Assembly (NCBI GenBank): GCA_013289195.1
Contig: JABDAI010000004.1
Span: 1-35,656 of the forward strand
Reading direction: 5' to 3'
Length of the DNA stretch: 35,656 nucleotides
DNA from: Verrucomicrobiota bacterium
GTDB taxonomy: Bacteria > Verrucomicrobiota > Verrucomicrobiae > Opitutales > CG1-02-43-26
In this document: positions 1-8,124 of the stretch, piece after piece
Numbering within the stretch: the first letter of the stretch is position 1
Layout of the letters: every line of letters begins with the position of its first letter
Position numbers and translations under genes: made by a program
Notes under the pieces: model-generated
The model's input: the letters and a program-made list of their open reading frames with translations, nothing else
What the model was told of the DNA's origin: nothing
Database searches by the model: none

Positions 1-100
1 AAATATTGTTATCATTTTCATTGCAAATTAAAATGTCATTTCCGTCTCCTGATTTAATATTCTTAATGTATTTAGCATTTAAAAAATTTATTACTTTTTT
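1..100 (-). other. Possible -1 frameshift extension of the S8 protease, running off the window
   Basis: On the minus strand the heptamer AAAAAAG (plus-strand 94-100) directly precedes the protease stop. A one-base backward slip would continue in a frame without stops to position 1, about 30 codons. The encoded residues include SGDGNDILI, which fits the Ca-binding RTX nonapeptide pattern GGxGxDxLx, and the protease's own last residues contain the similar string ISGNSESIIL. This could be a programmed extension or a decayed gene end. An open frame of this length also occurs by chance in AT-rich DNA. Confidence 0.35.
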
Positions 101-1968
101 AATATAATAGATTCACTATTACCAGAAATAGCGATAATGACATTTTCCTGAATAGTAACAGTGTTAATTGTGTTGATAGAAGGTTCTATTGTAATCTGAT
201 GAAAGTGAGGATGAAAATGCTCAAGATTGGGAGTAAAAAAAATTTCTTTTGCTTGGTTATAGTCACCGGTTAATTCTATGCTTGCAGAGATGAGTTTTGG
301 TGCAACTGCTTTATTTCCGTGGTTAAACAAATGTATTTGCCATTCACCCTGGCAAGTTTCTCCTCTAAAATTTTCGCTACCAAATATCCATTTTAATTTT
401 AATCCGAGTCCATTCAATGGTTCTATTAATTCTCCAGTTCGAGGGTTAACACCAGGACGATACATTAATAGTGAGCTTGTTCCTAAAGGACTAAACAAAA
501 TAATACTAGTTTGACTTGGAGAATAAGGGAGCACAATTTCTATGTAAATGCGCACATACTCCACTTGTATTGTAGAAAGAATTTCAAAACCCCATTTATA
601 AATGCCTTTAGAATCCAATTCATCTAGGTCAATGAAAGAAGCCTTACTTTGATATTTTTGATAATTAGAAAGAGAATCAAATACAGGGGCAAGCCTTGCA
701 GCTGCTAATGCATTGACGATTCCAAAGCTAAGCTCAGGGCTATATTGGGCTCCTTGACCATTGATATGTTTTGCATTATTAACGCTTGCATCTTTTAGCT
801 TTTCTTTTGGAAATATTGAGGAAATAGCCAATATTTCTTTTATATCTCTCCAACTAAGTTCGCTATTTGCTTCTAGCATCAATGCGATAATAGAGGTCAC
901 GACTGGAGCAGCAAATGAAACTCCATGACCAAAGCTTACTCCTGTAATGTTTACAGCTTGCAAGAGAGGAAAATGCGTACAAGGAGCTGCAACTAATATT
1001 AAAGCTGAATGACAGGCAAATTTTTTTTCATAACCGGGCATATTGTATCCTCCTACCACAATTGAGTAAGGATTGTGTTTTCTGATGTCAAAGTTAGGAT
1101 CTAATCCTAAATCATATTCGTTTCCTGCTGCAAAAACGAAAATGGTACCAAGCCCATTTCTACCCAAAGTGGCTGCTGTTTTAATATCCATTAGCATTTC
1201 ATGAAAAAATTTAGGAAGCAGAGTATAATCAAATGCGAGTTTCATTTGAGCCCAACTATTGTTAATAATATCGTAGTTAACAGCCCACTTAAAATTATGA
1301 GAACTCGTATCGGATAGTAAAAATGGAATACTTTCAACTCTGGCATTATGCGCTATTCCAATGATTCCAATAGTATTGGGTATAGCGGATATTATGCCTG
1401 CTACAGCTAAAGCATGCTGGCTGCTACTTTGTGAATCACATTTTAGACTTTCCTTACCCCTCACAATCGTTAAATCGGGATGTTGCAAAATACAATCATC
1501 GTCATACACTGCAATTTTAACCCCTTTTCCAGTGTAGTCTTTCCATACAGGTAAAACTTTTATCGGAAACAGATACCATTGGTACAGAAAATATTCATCC
1601 AATGGATCTTCATAGTTTAATATATGAGTAATTAAAGATAAATTGGACACTATTTTATCTAAATCAGTAACACACAATGTAAAAGAATTTATTAAAGTAT
1701 ACTGAATATATTTTATAAAAACTAGATAATTATTTATAAATCTACATTCTCCTCCATTGATTTCTTTAATTTCAATGCTATAGTAATTAATTGTAAATAT
1801 TGTTTTTATATATTGCGCCAAATCGCTTTGCTTTATAATATAAGTTTTTTTATTTTTTGCAAATCTTCCAATACGATGGATACTATTCATGAAAGGCTTC
1901 AGTTCGCTGTTCTCTCGACTTGGCATTTTGATTTTGACAAAAGAACCATTGTAAACAAAAGCAGCCAT
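91..1968 (-). CDS. Subtilisin/kexin-like S8 serine protease with C-terminal P domain
   Basis: A 625-residue peptidase of the subtilase (S8) family. The catalytic triad is readable: Asp156 in IAVYDDD, His185 in QHALAVAG (in place of HGTHVAG) and Ser351 in GVSFAAP. The oxyanion Asn283 lies in AAGNEYD. Residues about 445-575 resemble the P/Homo B domain of proprotein convertases, with a stretch like YSPSQTSIILFSPLGT and a GEWQIHLFN strand. That pairing is typical of kexin-like enzymes, which cleave after basic residues; the specificity here is inferred. The first 130 residues look like a pro-region or unknown domain. I see no signal peptide, so secretion would need a leaderless route. The ATG at 1968 has no Shine-Dalgarno. 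The last codons are TTA AAA AAG TAA, a canonical -1 slip site followed by stop, and the -1 frame stays open to the window edge. The next minus-strand gene upstream is the small secreted protein. Confidence 0.88.
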   Translation of the reverse strand: MAAFVYNGSFVKIKMPSRENSELKPFMNSIHRIGRFAKNKKTYIIKQSDLAQYIKTIFTINYYSIEIKEINGGECRFINNYLVFIKYIQYTLINSFTLCVTDLDKIVSNLSLITHILNYEDPLDEYFLYQWYLFPIKVLPVWKDYTGKGVKIAVYDDDCILQHPDLTIVRGKESLKCDSQSSSQHALAVAGIISAIPNTIGIIGIAHNARVESIPFLLSDTSSHNFKWAVNYDIINNSWAQMKLAFDYTLLPKFFHEMLMDIKTAATLGRNGLGTIFVFAAGNEYDLGLDPNFDIRKHNPYSIVVGGYNMPGYEKKFACHSALILVAAPCTHFPLLQAVNITGVSFGHGVSFAAPVVTSIIALMLEANSELSWRDIKEILAISSIFPKEKLKDASVNNAKHINGQGAQYSPELSFGIVNALAAARLAPVFDSLSNYQKYQSKASFIDLDELDSKGIYKWGFEILSTIQVEYVRIYIEIVLPYSPSQTSIILFSPLGTSSLLMYRPGVNPRTGELIEPLNGLGLKLKWIFGSENFRGETCQGEWQIHLFNHGNKAVAPKLISASIELTGDYNQAKEIFFTPNLEHFHPHFHQITIEPSINTINTVTIQENVIIAISGNSESIILKK

Positions 1969-2075
1969 TTTCCTGATTTATATAAGTTCGATTTTAATAA
2001 CCTTTTTAAGGGTATCTCAATCCGTTATCAGGGTTTTGTGAGCATTCACAATTTTGTCTTTCCGGGCCGCTTAGT

Positions 2076-2537
2076 CTATTTTTGAGATTTTCTTTCTTTG
2101 TAAGAATCGTATTCGCTTTTTGCAAAATTAATAAACTCCATCACTTGATTTCCTACTTCGTCCAAAATAACATCTTTTGCAATTTCCACACAATCATTTA
2201 CAATTTTGTCCATATTAATATGTTCTCTCACTGCATTCACAATAGGTTCCCCCAATTCACTTATAATCTGGTCTAAGATTGTAAAATCATCCCATTCATT
2301 GATTGCTGTTATTAATGGACCATAATTTTCTAAGACCCCAGACTGAATTACATCAAAATCAGCTTCATTGACATCACTGACTTCACTAAAATCATTAATA
2401 TTAATGCGATTAGGATGCGCAGAATAACTTTGATGATTTACTCTAGTATCTTTAGTATATGCCATTCCTGCCATAATGCAAAGAGAAGACATTATCGTAA
2501 TTAGAATTTTAATTGTATGTTTTAAAAATAATTTCAT
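2076..2537 (-). CDS. Small secreted protein of unknown function
   Basis: A 153-residue protein I do not recognise. The N-terminus has a lysine followed by a long hydrophobic run (about residues 8-26) ending in MAGMAYT, a convincing Sec signal peptide. The mature part is acidic and helical, has repeated Asp/Asn/Glu residues, and ends in a charged tail, SEYDSYKERKSQK. A degenerate sequence with the same YDxxKER tail lies just upstream at 2614-2766, so this is probably the surviving member of a local duplication. It lies 107 bases upstream of the S8 protease on the same strand, so it could be co-transcribed with it. The ATG at 2537 is preceded only by A/T-rich sequence. Confidence 0.7.
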   Translation of the reverse strand: MKLFLKHTIKILITIMSSLCIMAGMAYTKDTRVNHQSYSAHPNRININDFSEVSDVNEADFDVIQSGVLENYGPLITAINEWDDFTILDQIISELGEPIVNAVREHINMDKIVNDCVEIAKDVILDEVGNQVMEFINFAKSEYDSYKERKSQK

Positions 2538-2613
2538 AAAAAATGTAACTAATTGTTAAATACCATTATTATTAATAATTTTTTATGATTTCAAGCTTTT
2601 TTAAAAAGTGATT

Positions 2614-2766
2614 TCAACACCCCCTTGTAGCGAGGTCAAAATCCCTTACCTGCTGCTCTTGCCTTGCCCTTTCAACTTTTTCACGTTCAACGCGTTCCGT
2701 ATGTTCTTGCGAGCTTCTTTCCTTGTGAGCATCGTATTCAGTCAATGGCAACCGAAAAATGGATTA
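2614..2766 (-). pseudogene. Decayed fragment related to the tail of the neighbouring secreted protein
   Basis: The 366-base gap between the secreted protein and astA is not featureless. Read on the minus strand it contains EYDAHKERSSQ followed by a charged, coiled-coil-like stretch with HTERVEREKVERARQEQQ, ending in TGA at 2614-2616. EYDAHKERSSQ matches the tail EYDSYKERKSQ of the adjacent gene. An in-frame TAA at 2764-2766 interrupts the frame and there is no convincing start, so it is best read as a remnant of a duplicated gene. The rest of the gap (2538-2613 and 2767-2903) shows only A/T-rich sequence and a small hairpin. Confidence 0.5.
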
Positions 2767-2878
2767 TTGCCGAGAAGTTGGCAATCGCAGAAACTCTCGT
2801 ATATCCTGTGCTTTAAAAAATGATCAAACTGTACACTGGGATCTATGAATATTATCTTCTTTAGATTGGAAACTAACA

Positions 2879-2896
2879 AGAATCTGGCAAGATTCT
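2879..2896 (-). terminator. Possible hairpin terminator after the astA-like gene
   Basis: AGAATCT and AGATTCT form a 7-bp stem with a 4-base loop, just downstream of the astA-like stop. On the minus strand TGTTAGTTTCC follows, only partly T-rich. The position fits the end of the ileS-to-astA run, but the stem is short and GC-poor. Confidence 0.3.
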
Positions 2897-2903
2897 AGCT
2901 TCT

Positions 2904-3929
2904 CTATTTAGCAAAACTAATAACATCGCCTATTTTTATTTTAAGGACTTCCGCTACATCACTATCAATTTGAACTTTTCCGTTACTAGAAATTACAGTA
3001 CCGATGCAGGCTCTAAAATCCAAAAGATCATTTGCAATTAAATATTCTTGACCTTTTGTTTTGTTGGAAGGTTCGATAAAGCCATCAACTTTAACCGACT
3101 TCATGTTTTGAATAATTTTTATTTCATTTCTTTTAGCGATGAGATACGGTCCAGCATCAAAGATATCTACCCATTCACTTTTTTTAAATCCTCTCTTTTC
3201 TAATATATGCAAAGCTGGTTTGGTATCACTAGCTACTTCACCAATTACCATTTGTGTTTCCTTCGGTAAAAGAGCTGTGTATATTGGATGCTTGGGCATT
3301 AAAGCCCTAATAAAAGCTTTGTGTCCAAAAGACTTCATGGTATCAGCAGTCGCAAGGCTGGTACTAAAAAAGAATTTGCCAATAGTTTCCCAAAAAGGAG
3401 AATTGCCTTTTTCATCCCGTACTCCTTTTAAATCTGCAACTATTTGTGTTGCAAATCTTTGCTGAAAGGCATTAATAAAAAAGTACCGCCCCAAGGAAAG
3501 CAAGGAGCCCAAACCTTGTTTTCGAAATTCATTGCGTAAATACAAACTACAAAGTTCAGAAGGTCCTTTTTTTATTTTTTGAAAATGTAAAACATCTACA
3601 TACTTCGATATTTTTAACGGTAAATAGCAAAAAGCCTCCTTTTGAATTTTATACGCAAAAAAAAAGTTCTGTCCCCCTACCCTTGCGTTAAGTCCTGAAG
3701 TTCCGATTATTTTACGATTTACAATATCTTCTAAAACAAAAAGATAATATTCTCGGGAGGGATGGGTAACATTTTTTTTGAAGGACCGCACTGAGAGTTC
3801 AATTCTCGATTTTAATAACTTTTTTACATTGGGTAGACTTGCTAAAGCACTAGTCATTTGTTCAGTTAACGCCTTTAATTGATCTAAATCCTTGAGTGTA
3901 ACTGGTCTTAAAACATAAGATGGGGTCAT
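2904..3929 (-). CDS. astA: Arginine N-succinyltransferase (AstA) family protein
   Basis: A 341-residue protein of the AstA/AOST family, about the usual length. AstA proper transfers succinyl from succinyl-CoA to the alpha-amino group of arginine, the first step of the AST catabolic pathway. Family-like features are the opening YVLRPVTLKDLDQL, then ELSVRSFKKN, the acetyltransferase-like core LCSLYLRNEFRKQGLGSLLS, the segment FWETIGKFFFS and the late LLDFRACIGTV. The start overlaps the aminotransferase stop by 4 bases (ATGA), a sign of translational coupling. No astB, astD or astE is visible here, so the true acyl acceptor may differ from arginine. The family assignment is firm and the substrate is inferred. 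Confidence 0.82.
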   Translation of the reverse strand: MTPSYVLRPVTLKDLDQLKALTEQMTSALASLPNVKKLLKSRIELSVRSFKKNVTHPSREYYLFVLEDIVNRKIIGTSGLNARVGGQNFFFAYKIQKEAFCYLPLKISKYVDVLHFQKIKKGPSELCSLYLRNEFRKQGLGSLLSLGRYFFINAFQQRFATQIVADLKGVRDEKGNSPFWETIGKFFFSTSLATADTMKSFGHKAFIRALMPKHPIYTALLPKETQMVIGEVASDTKPALHILEKRGFKKSEWVDIFDAGPYLIAKRNEIKIIQNMKSVKVDGFIEPSNKTKGQEYLIANDLLDFRACIGTVISSNGKVQIDSDVAEVLKIKIGDVISFAK

Positions 3930-5305
3930 AGTAATAAAGTTTTTTCAATTATTTTACAAACTTCGATGATATGTTTATTTTCGATGACACCTATGGGAAT
4001 TAAGAAGCGCACGCGTGCGGGATTCTTGCCTGCAATATGACTGATAACACCGTTTTCAAAAAGCTTTAGAATAAAAGCCTTGGTTTTTTCTGCGTTTCCA
4101 TCAAATACGGTTATACCAATCATAATGCCTTCGCCAAAGGGACCTCGGATCAATTTGGGGTGCTTTTCGCACAGTTTTTTCAATTCACCGACAAAAATTT
4201 TATGGAACTTAGCAATTTTTCCTTTAGGTCCAAAAAACTTTCCATTTAGAAAGCTATCTAGTATAACCTCACCAACAGCTATAGCGGTTGTGCTAGAAGT
4301 AAAAGTTTGGCTAAGTAAACCGGGTTTGGGATTAAAGTCTTTAGAGAATAAAGTGGCACATACTTGCGTAACCTTACCTACCCAAACGACGTCTATATAA
4401 CGATCCAAACCATAATATTGGAAGGCAAAGGGTTCTTCGGTGCGCCCAAAGGTTTGAACTTCATCTACCAAAACAGCAATATTACTCTCTTTACAAATTT
4501 CCATCAATTCGCTATGAAATTCAGCAGATCCTCGGTAATAGCCATATTCTCCGAGTATCAATTCGAAAAACATGGCCACATGCTGAGAGGGATATCGATC
4601 TATATATTCTCTGAGAACTGCTTTTGCTTCCTTAATACTTTGTGTGGGATTTTTGGGATCAAAAAAAGGAACATAGTCCACGGGAAAAGTCAGAGGAATA
4701 CCGGAACGGAAATCTGCCTTATCAGTAACTTGAGAGAGAAAAATCGTTCTTCCCGCAAAACAATGCTTAAAAGCCAAAACACGCGTTGCAGGAAATTTGC
4801 TTTGAAATGCTACTTTTAAAGCATTTTCTCCAGCCATAGCACCCGTACTTGTTAAAAAACAATGTTCTAAGTTTGCACCTTTTGCGTTCGCTAAAGTGAG
4901 TAATTTTTTTGAAAAATTTAAGCCCTGGATCGTTTGTTGAAGATGACCTTGCATGACTGTATCTGAGAGGGCTGCTTCGATTGCAGTTCTGGTCAAATCC
5001 GGATGAGAATGACCAAAATGATACACGCCAATTCCATTTATAAAATCATACTTAACACTTCCATCGGCTAATTCTACAAACGGGCCATTTCCAATACCCG
5101 ATCCTATATAAGGAAAAAACAATTTTCCGCCTCTTATAACAGCGAGTTCTTGAACTAATTTATCATAGTCGCAAACTAGCGAGGATTTTGGGGGTTGAAC
5201 TTTTGTGATATTCGACTGATGTTTTATAAGGGCATTAATCAATAAATCTTTTGCTTTTACTACATCAGGGTCATTAAAAAACTCATCTGCTATTAGAGTT
5301 GCCAT
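3926..5305 (-). CDS. Class III PLP-dependent aminotransferase
   Basis: A 459-residue class III (ornithine/GABA/lysine-type) aminotransferase. Visible landmarks are the cofactor-phosphate segment TSTGAMAGENALK (about 153-165), the acidic pair Asp281-Glu282 in DEVQTFGRTE that contacts the PLP ring nitrogen, and the Schiff-base lysine, most likely Lys311 in WVGKVTQ, 30 residues later as usual. The GHSHPDL segment near residue 98 is also typical. The gene overlaps the M20 hydrolase upstream by 23 bases and astA downstream by 4, so the three form one translational unit. AstC (succinylornithine aminotransferase) belongs to this class, which fits the AstA neighbour. The substrate cannot be read from sequence; the family also includes lysine 6-aminotransferase and GABA aminotransferase. 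Confidence 0.88.
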   Translation of the reverse strand: MATLIADEFFNDPDVVKAKDLLINALIKHQSNITKVQPPKSSLVCDYDKLVQELAVIRGGKLFFPYIGSGIGNGPFVELADGSVKYDFINGIGVYHFGHSHPDLTRTAIEAALSDTVMQGHLQQTIQGLNFSKKLLTLANAKGANLEHCFLTSTGAMAGENALKVAFQSKFPATRVLAFKHCFAGRTIFLSQVTDKADFRSGIPLTFPVDYVPFFDPKNPTQSIKEAKAVLREYIDRYPSQHVAMFFELILGEYGYYRGSAEFHSELMEICKESNIAVLVDEVQTFGRTEEPFAFQYYGLDRYIDVVWVGKVTQVCATLFSKDFNPKPGLLSQTFTSSTTAIAVGEVILDSFLNGKFFGPKGKIAKFHKIFVGELKKLCEKHPKLIRGPFGEGIMIGITVFDGNAEKTKAFILKLFENGVISHIAGKNPARVRFLIPIGVIENKHIIEVCKIIEKTLLL

Positions 5306-6482
5306 TATAAGGTAGGGTTATTTCACGAGAAGCGAGCTTCATGAGGAATAAAAGCGTAAGCTGAGCCCGTCTAGCCAAACTCTCTAATACTATATATTCT
5401 TCACTACTATGTATATTATCACCTTCTGCACCCAAATTGTCAATATTGATTAAACCTGCTGCAGCAAGATTATTACCATCAGATGCTCCCCCTGAATCTT
5501 TCCATCCGAGCTCGAGTCCAAGAGCCTTTCCGCATTTTTCAAACTCTTTATATAAAGCATCCGTTCGAACACAGGGCATTTTGGGTGGACGCATGAAAGT
5601 ACTTGTAAATTCAATTTGTACTTTTTGGGATTTATTTATTTCTTGAGTTAATTCTGCAAAACGATTTTCAATGAGTGCCTTATCTTCATAAGTTCTATAA
5701 CGAACAGCAATTTTTGCATGGGCTAAGTCGGGAACAATGTTTACTACCCCACCCCCTTCAACAGATCCTACATTAAACACACACCCTGGGAGTTCTCGAT
5801 TGAGTTCATTTACTTTTATAAGAAAGTGGCTAAGACCAATGATGGCATTATCCTCAGCTGTAAAGTTGCGTCCGGCATGACCCGCCTTTCCTTTTGCCTT
5901 TACTGTAAATAAAGCTGTTCCTTTTCGGGAACGTACAAGAGATCCATCAGGCAGACTGGGTTCAAAAATTAATCCTACATCATTTCTTTTAGCCGCTTCC
6001 TCCAATAAAGGTGCTGAATAGATCGATCCTATTTCTTCATCAGATACTATCAAAATTTCCCAACCAATGTTATTTGCCCAAGGGGTTTGCTCAAAAATTT
6101 TTAAAACTTCATATAAAATTACTAATCCACCCTTCATATCCGTTACGCCTGGTCCTTGCAAAATATTCTTATTTAAAAGTTTACAATTTTGAAAAGGACT
6201 TTGTTCTCCAAATACCGTATCCATATGACCATTGAAGAGAATGCGCAAAGGCGCATTTGCGCGGCATACCCTATGCAAAACAGGTACTGAAAATGGCCCC
6301 GTATGGATGATTTTTGATTCTCCCGGTAATGATGAAAATGATTCTAAAAGAGTGGTTACCATGGTACTGAGACCCTTGTAATTGTAGGAACCCGAATTAA
6401 TAGAAGACCATTTCATCAAAAGATCGACCATCATTTGTTGATCTTTTGAAACAAGATTTAAGTAATGAGTATAATCACTCAT
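5283..6482 (-). CDS. M20-family zinc metallohydrolase (ArgE/DapE-like)
   Basis: A 399-residue hydrolase of the M20 family, which removes acyl or peptidyl groups from amino acids (ArgE, DapE, CPG2). Metal and catalytic residues are visible: His86 and Asp88 in GHMDTV, the bridging Asp115 in VTDMKGG, the catalytic pair Glu149-Glu150 in SDEEIGS, and a late His in NIHSSEEYI. The dimerisation domain lies in the middle (RKGTALFTVKAKGKAGHAGR). It is the first gene of the three-gene unit with the aminotransferase and AstA. A deacylase, a transaminase and an acyltransferase together suggest a pathway through N-acylated amino acids. This enzyme could replace the M14-type AstE, but that is inference. Confidence 0.87.
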   Translation of the reverse strand: MSDYTHYLNLVSKDQQMMVDLLMKWSSINSGSYNYKGLSTMVTTLLESFSSLPGESKIIHTGPFSVPVLHRVCRANAPLRILFNGHMDTVFGEQSPFQNCKLLNKNILQGPGVTDMKGGLVILYEVLKIFEQTPWANNIGWEILIVSDEEIGSIYSAPLLEEAAKRNDVGLIFEPSLPDGSLVRSRKGTALFTVKAKGKAGHAGRNFTAEDNAIIGLSHFLIKVNELNRELPGCVFNVGSVEGGGVVNIVPDLAHAKIAVRYRTYEDKALIENRFAELTQEINKSQKVQIEFTSTFMRPPKMPCVRTDALYKEFEKCGKALGLELGWKDSGGASDGNNLAAAGLINIDNLGAEGDNIHSSEEYIVLESLARRAQLTLLFLMKLASREITLPYNGNSNSR

Positions 6483-6522
6483 AGGCTTCTTTGCATCTTT
6501 TTCTCATTTTTGGAAGAGCGTT

Positions 6523-7020
6523 TTAAGCTTTATTAGCCTTTTTAAAAGAATCTAAAATAATAAGCACAATATAAAGCACAACTGCTATACAAATAGCAGA
6601 ATCAGCAATGTTAAAAGCTGGCCATCTGTAACCAGGCAAATGAATATCTATAAAGTCAATCACATATCCACGATAGAAACGGTCTATTAAATTACCTATA
6701 ATCCCTCCCAGCAATAATCCCATGACGTATTGCATTAAAGAACGCTCCAACTCCAAATACTTACGAAAGAAAAACAATGAACTAATGACAAGCAGCGCCA
6801 AAATACCTAACCATAAACTGCCTCCTGAAAAACTTCCCCACGCTGCACCTGTATTATGTATGTGAACTAAGTAAAAGAAATTTTTAATAACAGGTATGGG
6901 CTCGGGAAAGATGTAAGTTCCTGGCTCTATTTTAATTGAAACCCAATATTTGGTTAATTGATCTAAAATCACAATAACTAAGGCAGTTGCAACTAAACGA
7001 ATGTATTTGAACTTTTGCAC
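6523..7020 (-). CDS. lspA: Lipoprotein signal peptidase II
   Basis: A 165-residue inner-membrane aspartyl peptidase that cleaves the signal peptide from prolipoproteins after lipidation. Four hydrophobic segments are seen (about 9-27, 68-86, 95-113 and 138-158). The conserved boxes are present: DQLTKYW, HIHNTGAAWG, GNLIDRFYRGYVIDFI and FNIADSAI; the Asp residues of VIDFI and NIADSA are the catalytic pair. The best start is GTG at 7020, which gives the normal N-terminus before the first membrane helix. The gene follows the TraR/DksA-like gene by 12 bases, an arrangement also known in chlamydiae. Confidence 0.95.
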   Translation of the reverse strand: MQKFKYIRLVATALVIVILDQLTKYWVSIKIEPGTYIFPEPIPVIKNFFYLVHIHNTGAAWGSFSGGSLWLGILALLVISSLFFFRKYLELERSLMQYVMGLLLGGIIGNLIDRFYRGYVIDFIDIHLPGYRWPAFNIADSAICIAVVLYIVLIILDSFKKANKA

Positions 7021-7032
7021 TGATCGATTATT

Positions 7033-8103
7033 TTATTCTTCAAAATCTTCTGTAAATTTTTCAGTCTCTTCAATCGGAGCATCGGGGAAGACACTTCCTC
7101 GCTCTTTATTCAAACGCTGCGTAGCTTCCAACTGTTTTTGTCCTTCCAAGGAATACCGAGTAAAAGGAACTGCCTTGAGTCTTTCTTTTCCAATAGGCAC
7201 CCCTGTAATTTCACAAATTCCATAAGTTCCATTAATGATTCGTTGAACCGCTTCTTCAATTTCAAAGAGAGCGTCTTGCTCAGAAGAAAGAAGACTCAAC
7301 GCAAAATCTCTATCGAAGGTATCTGTTCCTGCGTCAGCCATATGTTGGCCATAACCTGAAAGATCTCCAGAATCTTCCTTGCTGGAACGTTTCAAAGTAT
7401 CTTGGGAATGCAGCGCAAGTCCATCAAGGACACGCTCGCGCAATGCAACCAATGCCTTATATTGCTTAAGTAAATCCTTGGGCACTTTTGCTTCCTCTTG
7501 ATTTACGGGCTGTTTATTTTCTTTGGGATTAAATCCTAAAATATCCGCCAAGGATGCCGCTCCTAAGACTCTTGCAGGCTCGGGTGGAAAATCCTTAAAG
7601 TCTTTCTTCCCCAGCTGCTGAGTCACTTTACGAATGGGAACTTTCTTCACAACCTTTTGTGGAGGTTTCACAGTTAATTTGCTCACTGATTGACCTTCTA
7701 AGGGTTTCTTTTTTAGAATATCCTGGACGTCTTCCAAAGAAAAAACGATCGGCGTTGTTTTCCTAGAACGTATTTTAAAAATACTGGGTGTAGAAACTTT
7801 TTTCTTTCTTGCTGCTATGAGAAGTTTCTCCTTTTCGGCCGCAGAAATTTTTCCACTTTTTCCGGCTTTTGTTACCTCAACTTTCGTTTTTCCTTTTTCT
7901 ATTCCTAATGGTTTTTTTGGCTTTGTTGTTGGTTTTGTTTTTGAAATCAATGGTTGTTTTTTAACAGCAGAAGTCTTTGCAACGGTAGGTTTAGGCTTAA
8001 ATTCAGGTTTGGAAGCTGTTTTAATAGATTTTGCAGTTTTTGTTTTTTTTACAGTTTTGGCAGTAATAGGTTTAACAATTTTCTTTTTCTGGCTCATGTG
8101 CAT
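7033..8103 (-). CDS. TraR/DksA-family protein with long basic N-terminal tail and degenerate zinc finger
   Basis: A 356-residue protein. The C-terminal third (about 210-340) matches the TraR/DksA family, whose members bind the RNA polymerase secondary channel and modulate initiation. It has the helical segment ERVLDGLALHSQDTL, the acidic ADAGTDTFDRDFALSLLSS and the finger-like NGTYGICEITGVPIGKERL. Only one of the four usual zinc-binding cysteines remains: CEIT replaces CxxC and YSLEG replaces CxxC. The first 130 residues are rich in Lys, Thr, Ala and Pro, like histone H1 tails, and are probably disordered and DNA- or RNA-binding. A short motif, SLADILGFNP, lies before the family domain. The gene sits between ileS and lspA with gaps of 21 and 12 bases. 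Start taken at the first ATG; an ATG two codons later is equally possible. Confidence 0.82.
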   Translation of the reverse strand: MHMSQKKKIVKPITAKTVKKTKTAKSIKTASKPEFKPKPTVAKTSAVKKQPLISKTKPTTKPKKPLGIEKGKTKVEVTKAGKSGKISAAEKEKLLIAARKKKVSTPSIFKIRSRKTTPIVFSLEDVQDILKKKPLEGQSVSKLTVKPPQKVVKKVPIRKVTQQLGKKDFKDFPPEPARVLGAASLADILGFNPKENKQPVNQEEAKVPKDLLKQYKALVALRERVLDGLALHSQDTLKRSSKEDSGDLSGYGQHMADAGTDTFDRDFALSLLSSEQDALFEIEEAVQRIINGTYGICEITGVPIGKERLKAVPFTRYSLEGQKQLEATQRLNKERGSVFPDAPIEETEKFTEDFEE

Positions 8104-8124
8104 TTTAGGTTTATATAAGGTTGG

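Noticed and set aside
2608..2823. A 71-codon plus-strand open frame in the gap before astA
   Set aside because: The minus strand there reads as a remnant of the neighbouring secreted protein; the plus frame is its mirror.
4364..4819. A 151-codon open frame on the plus strand
   Set aside because: It is antisense to the aminotransferase's conserved motifs and shows no protein-like pattern.
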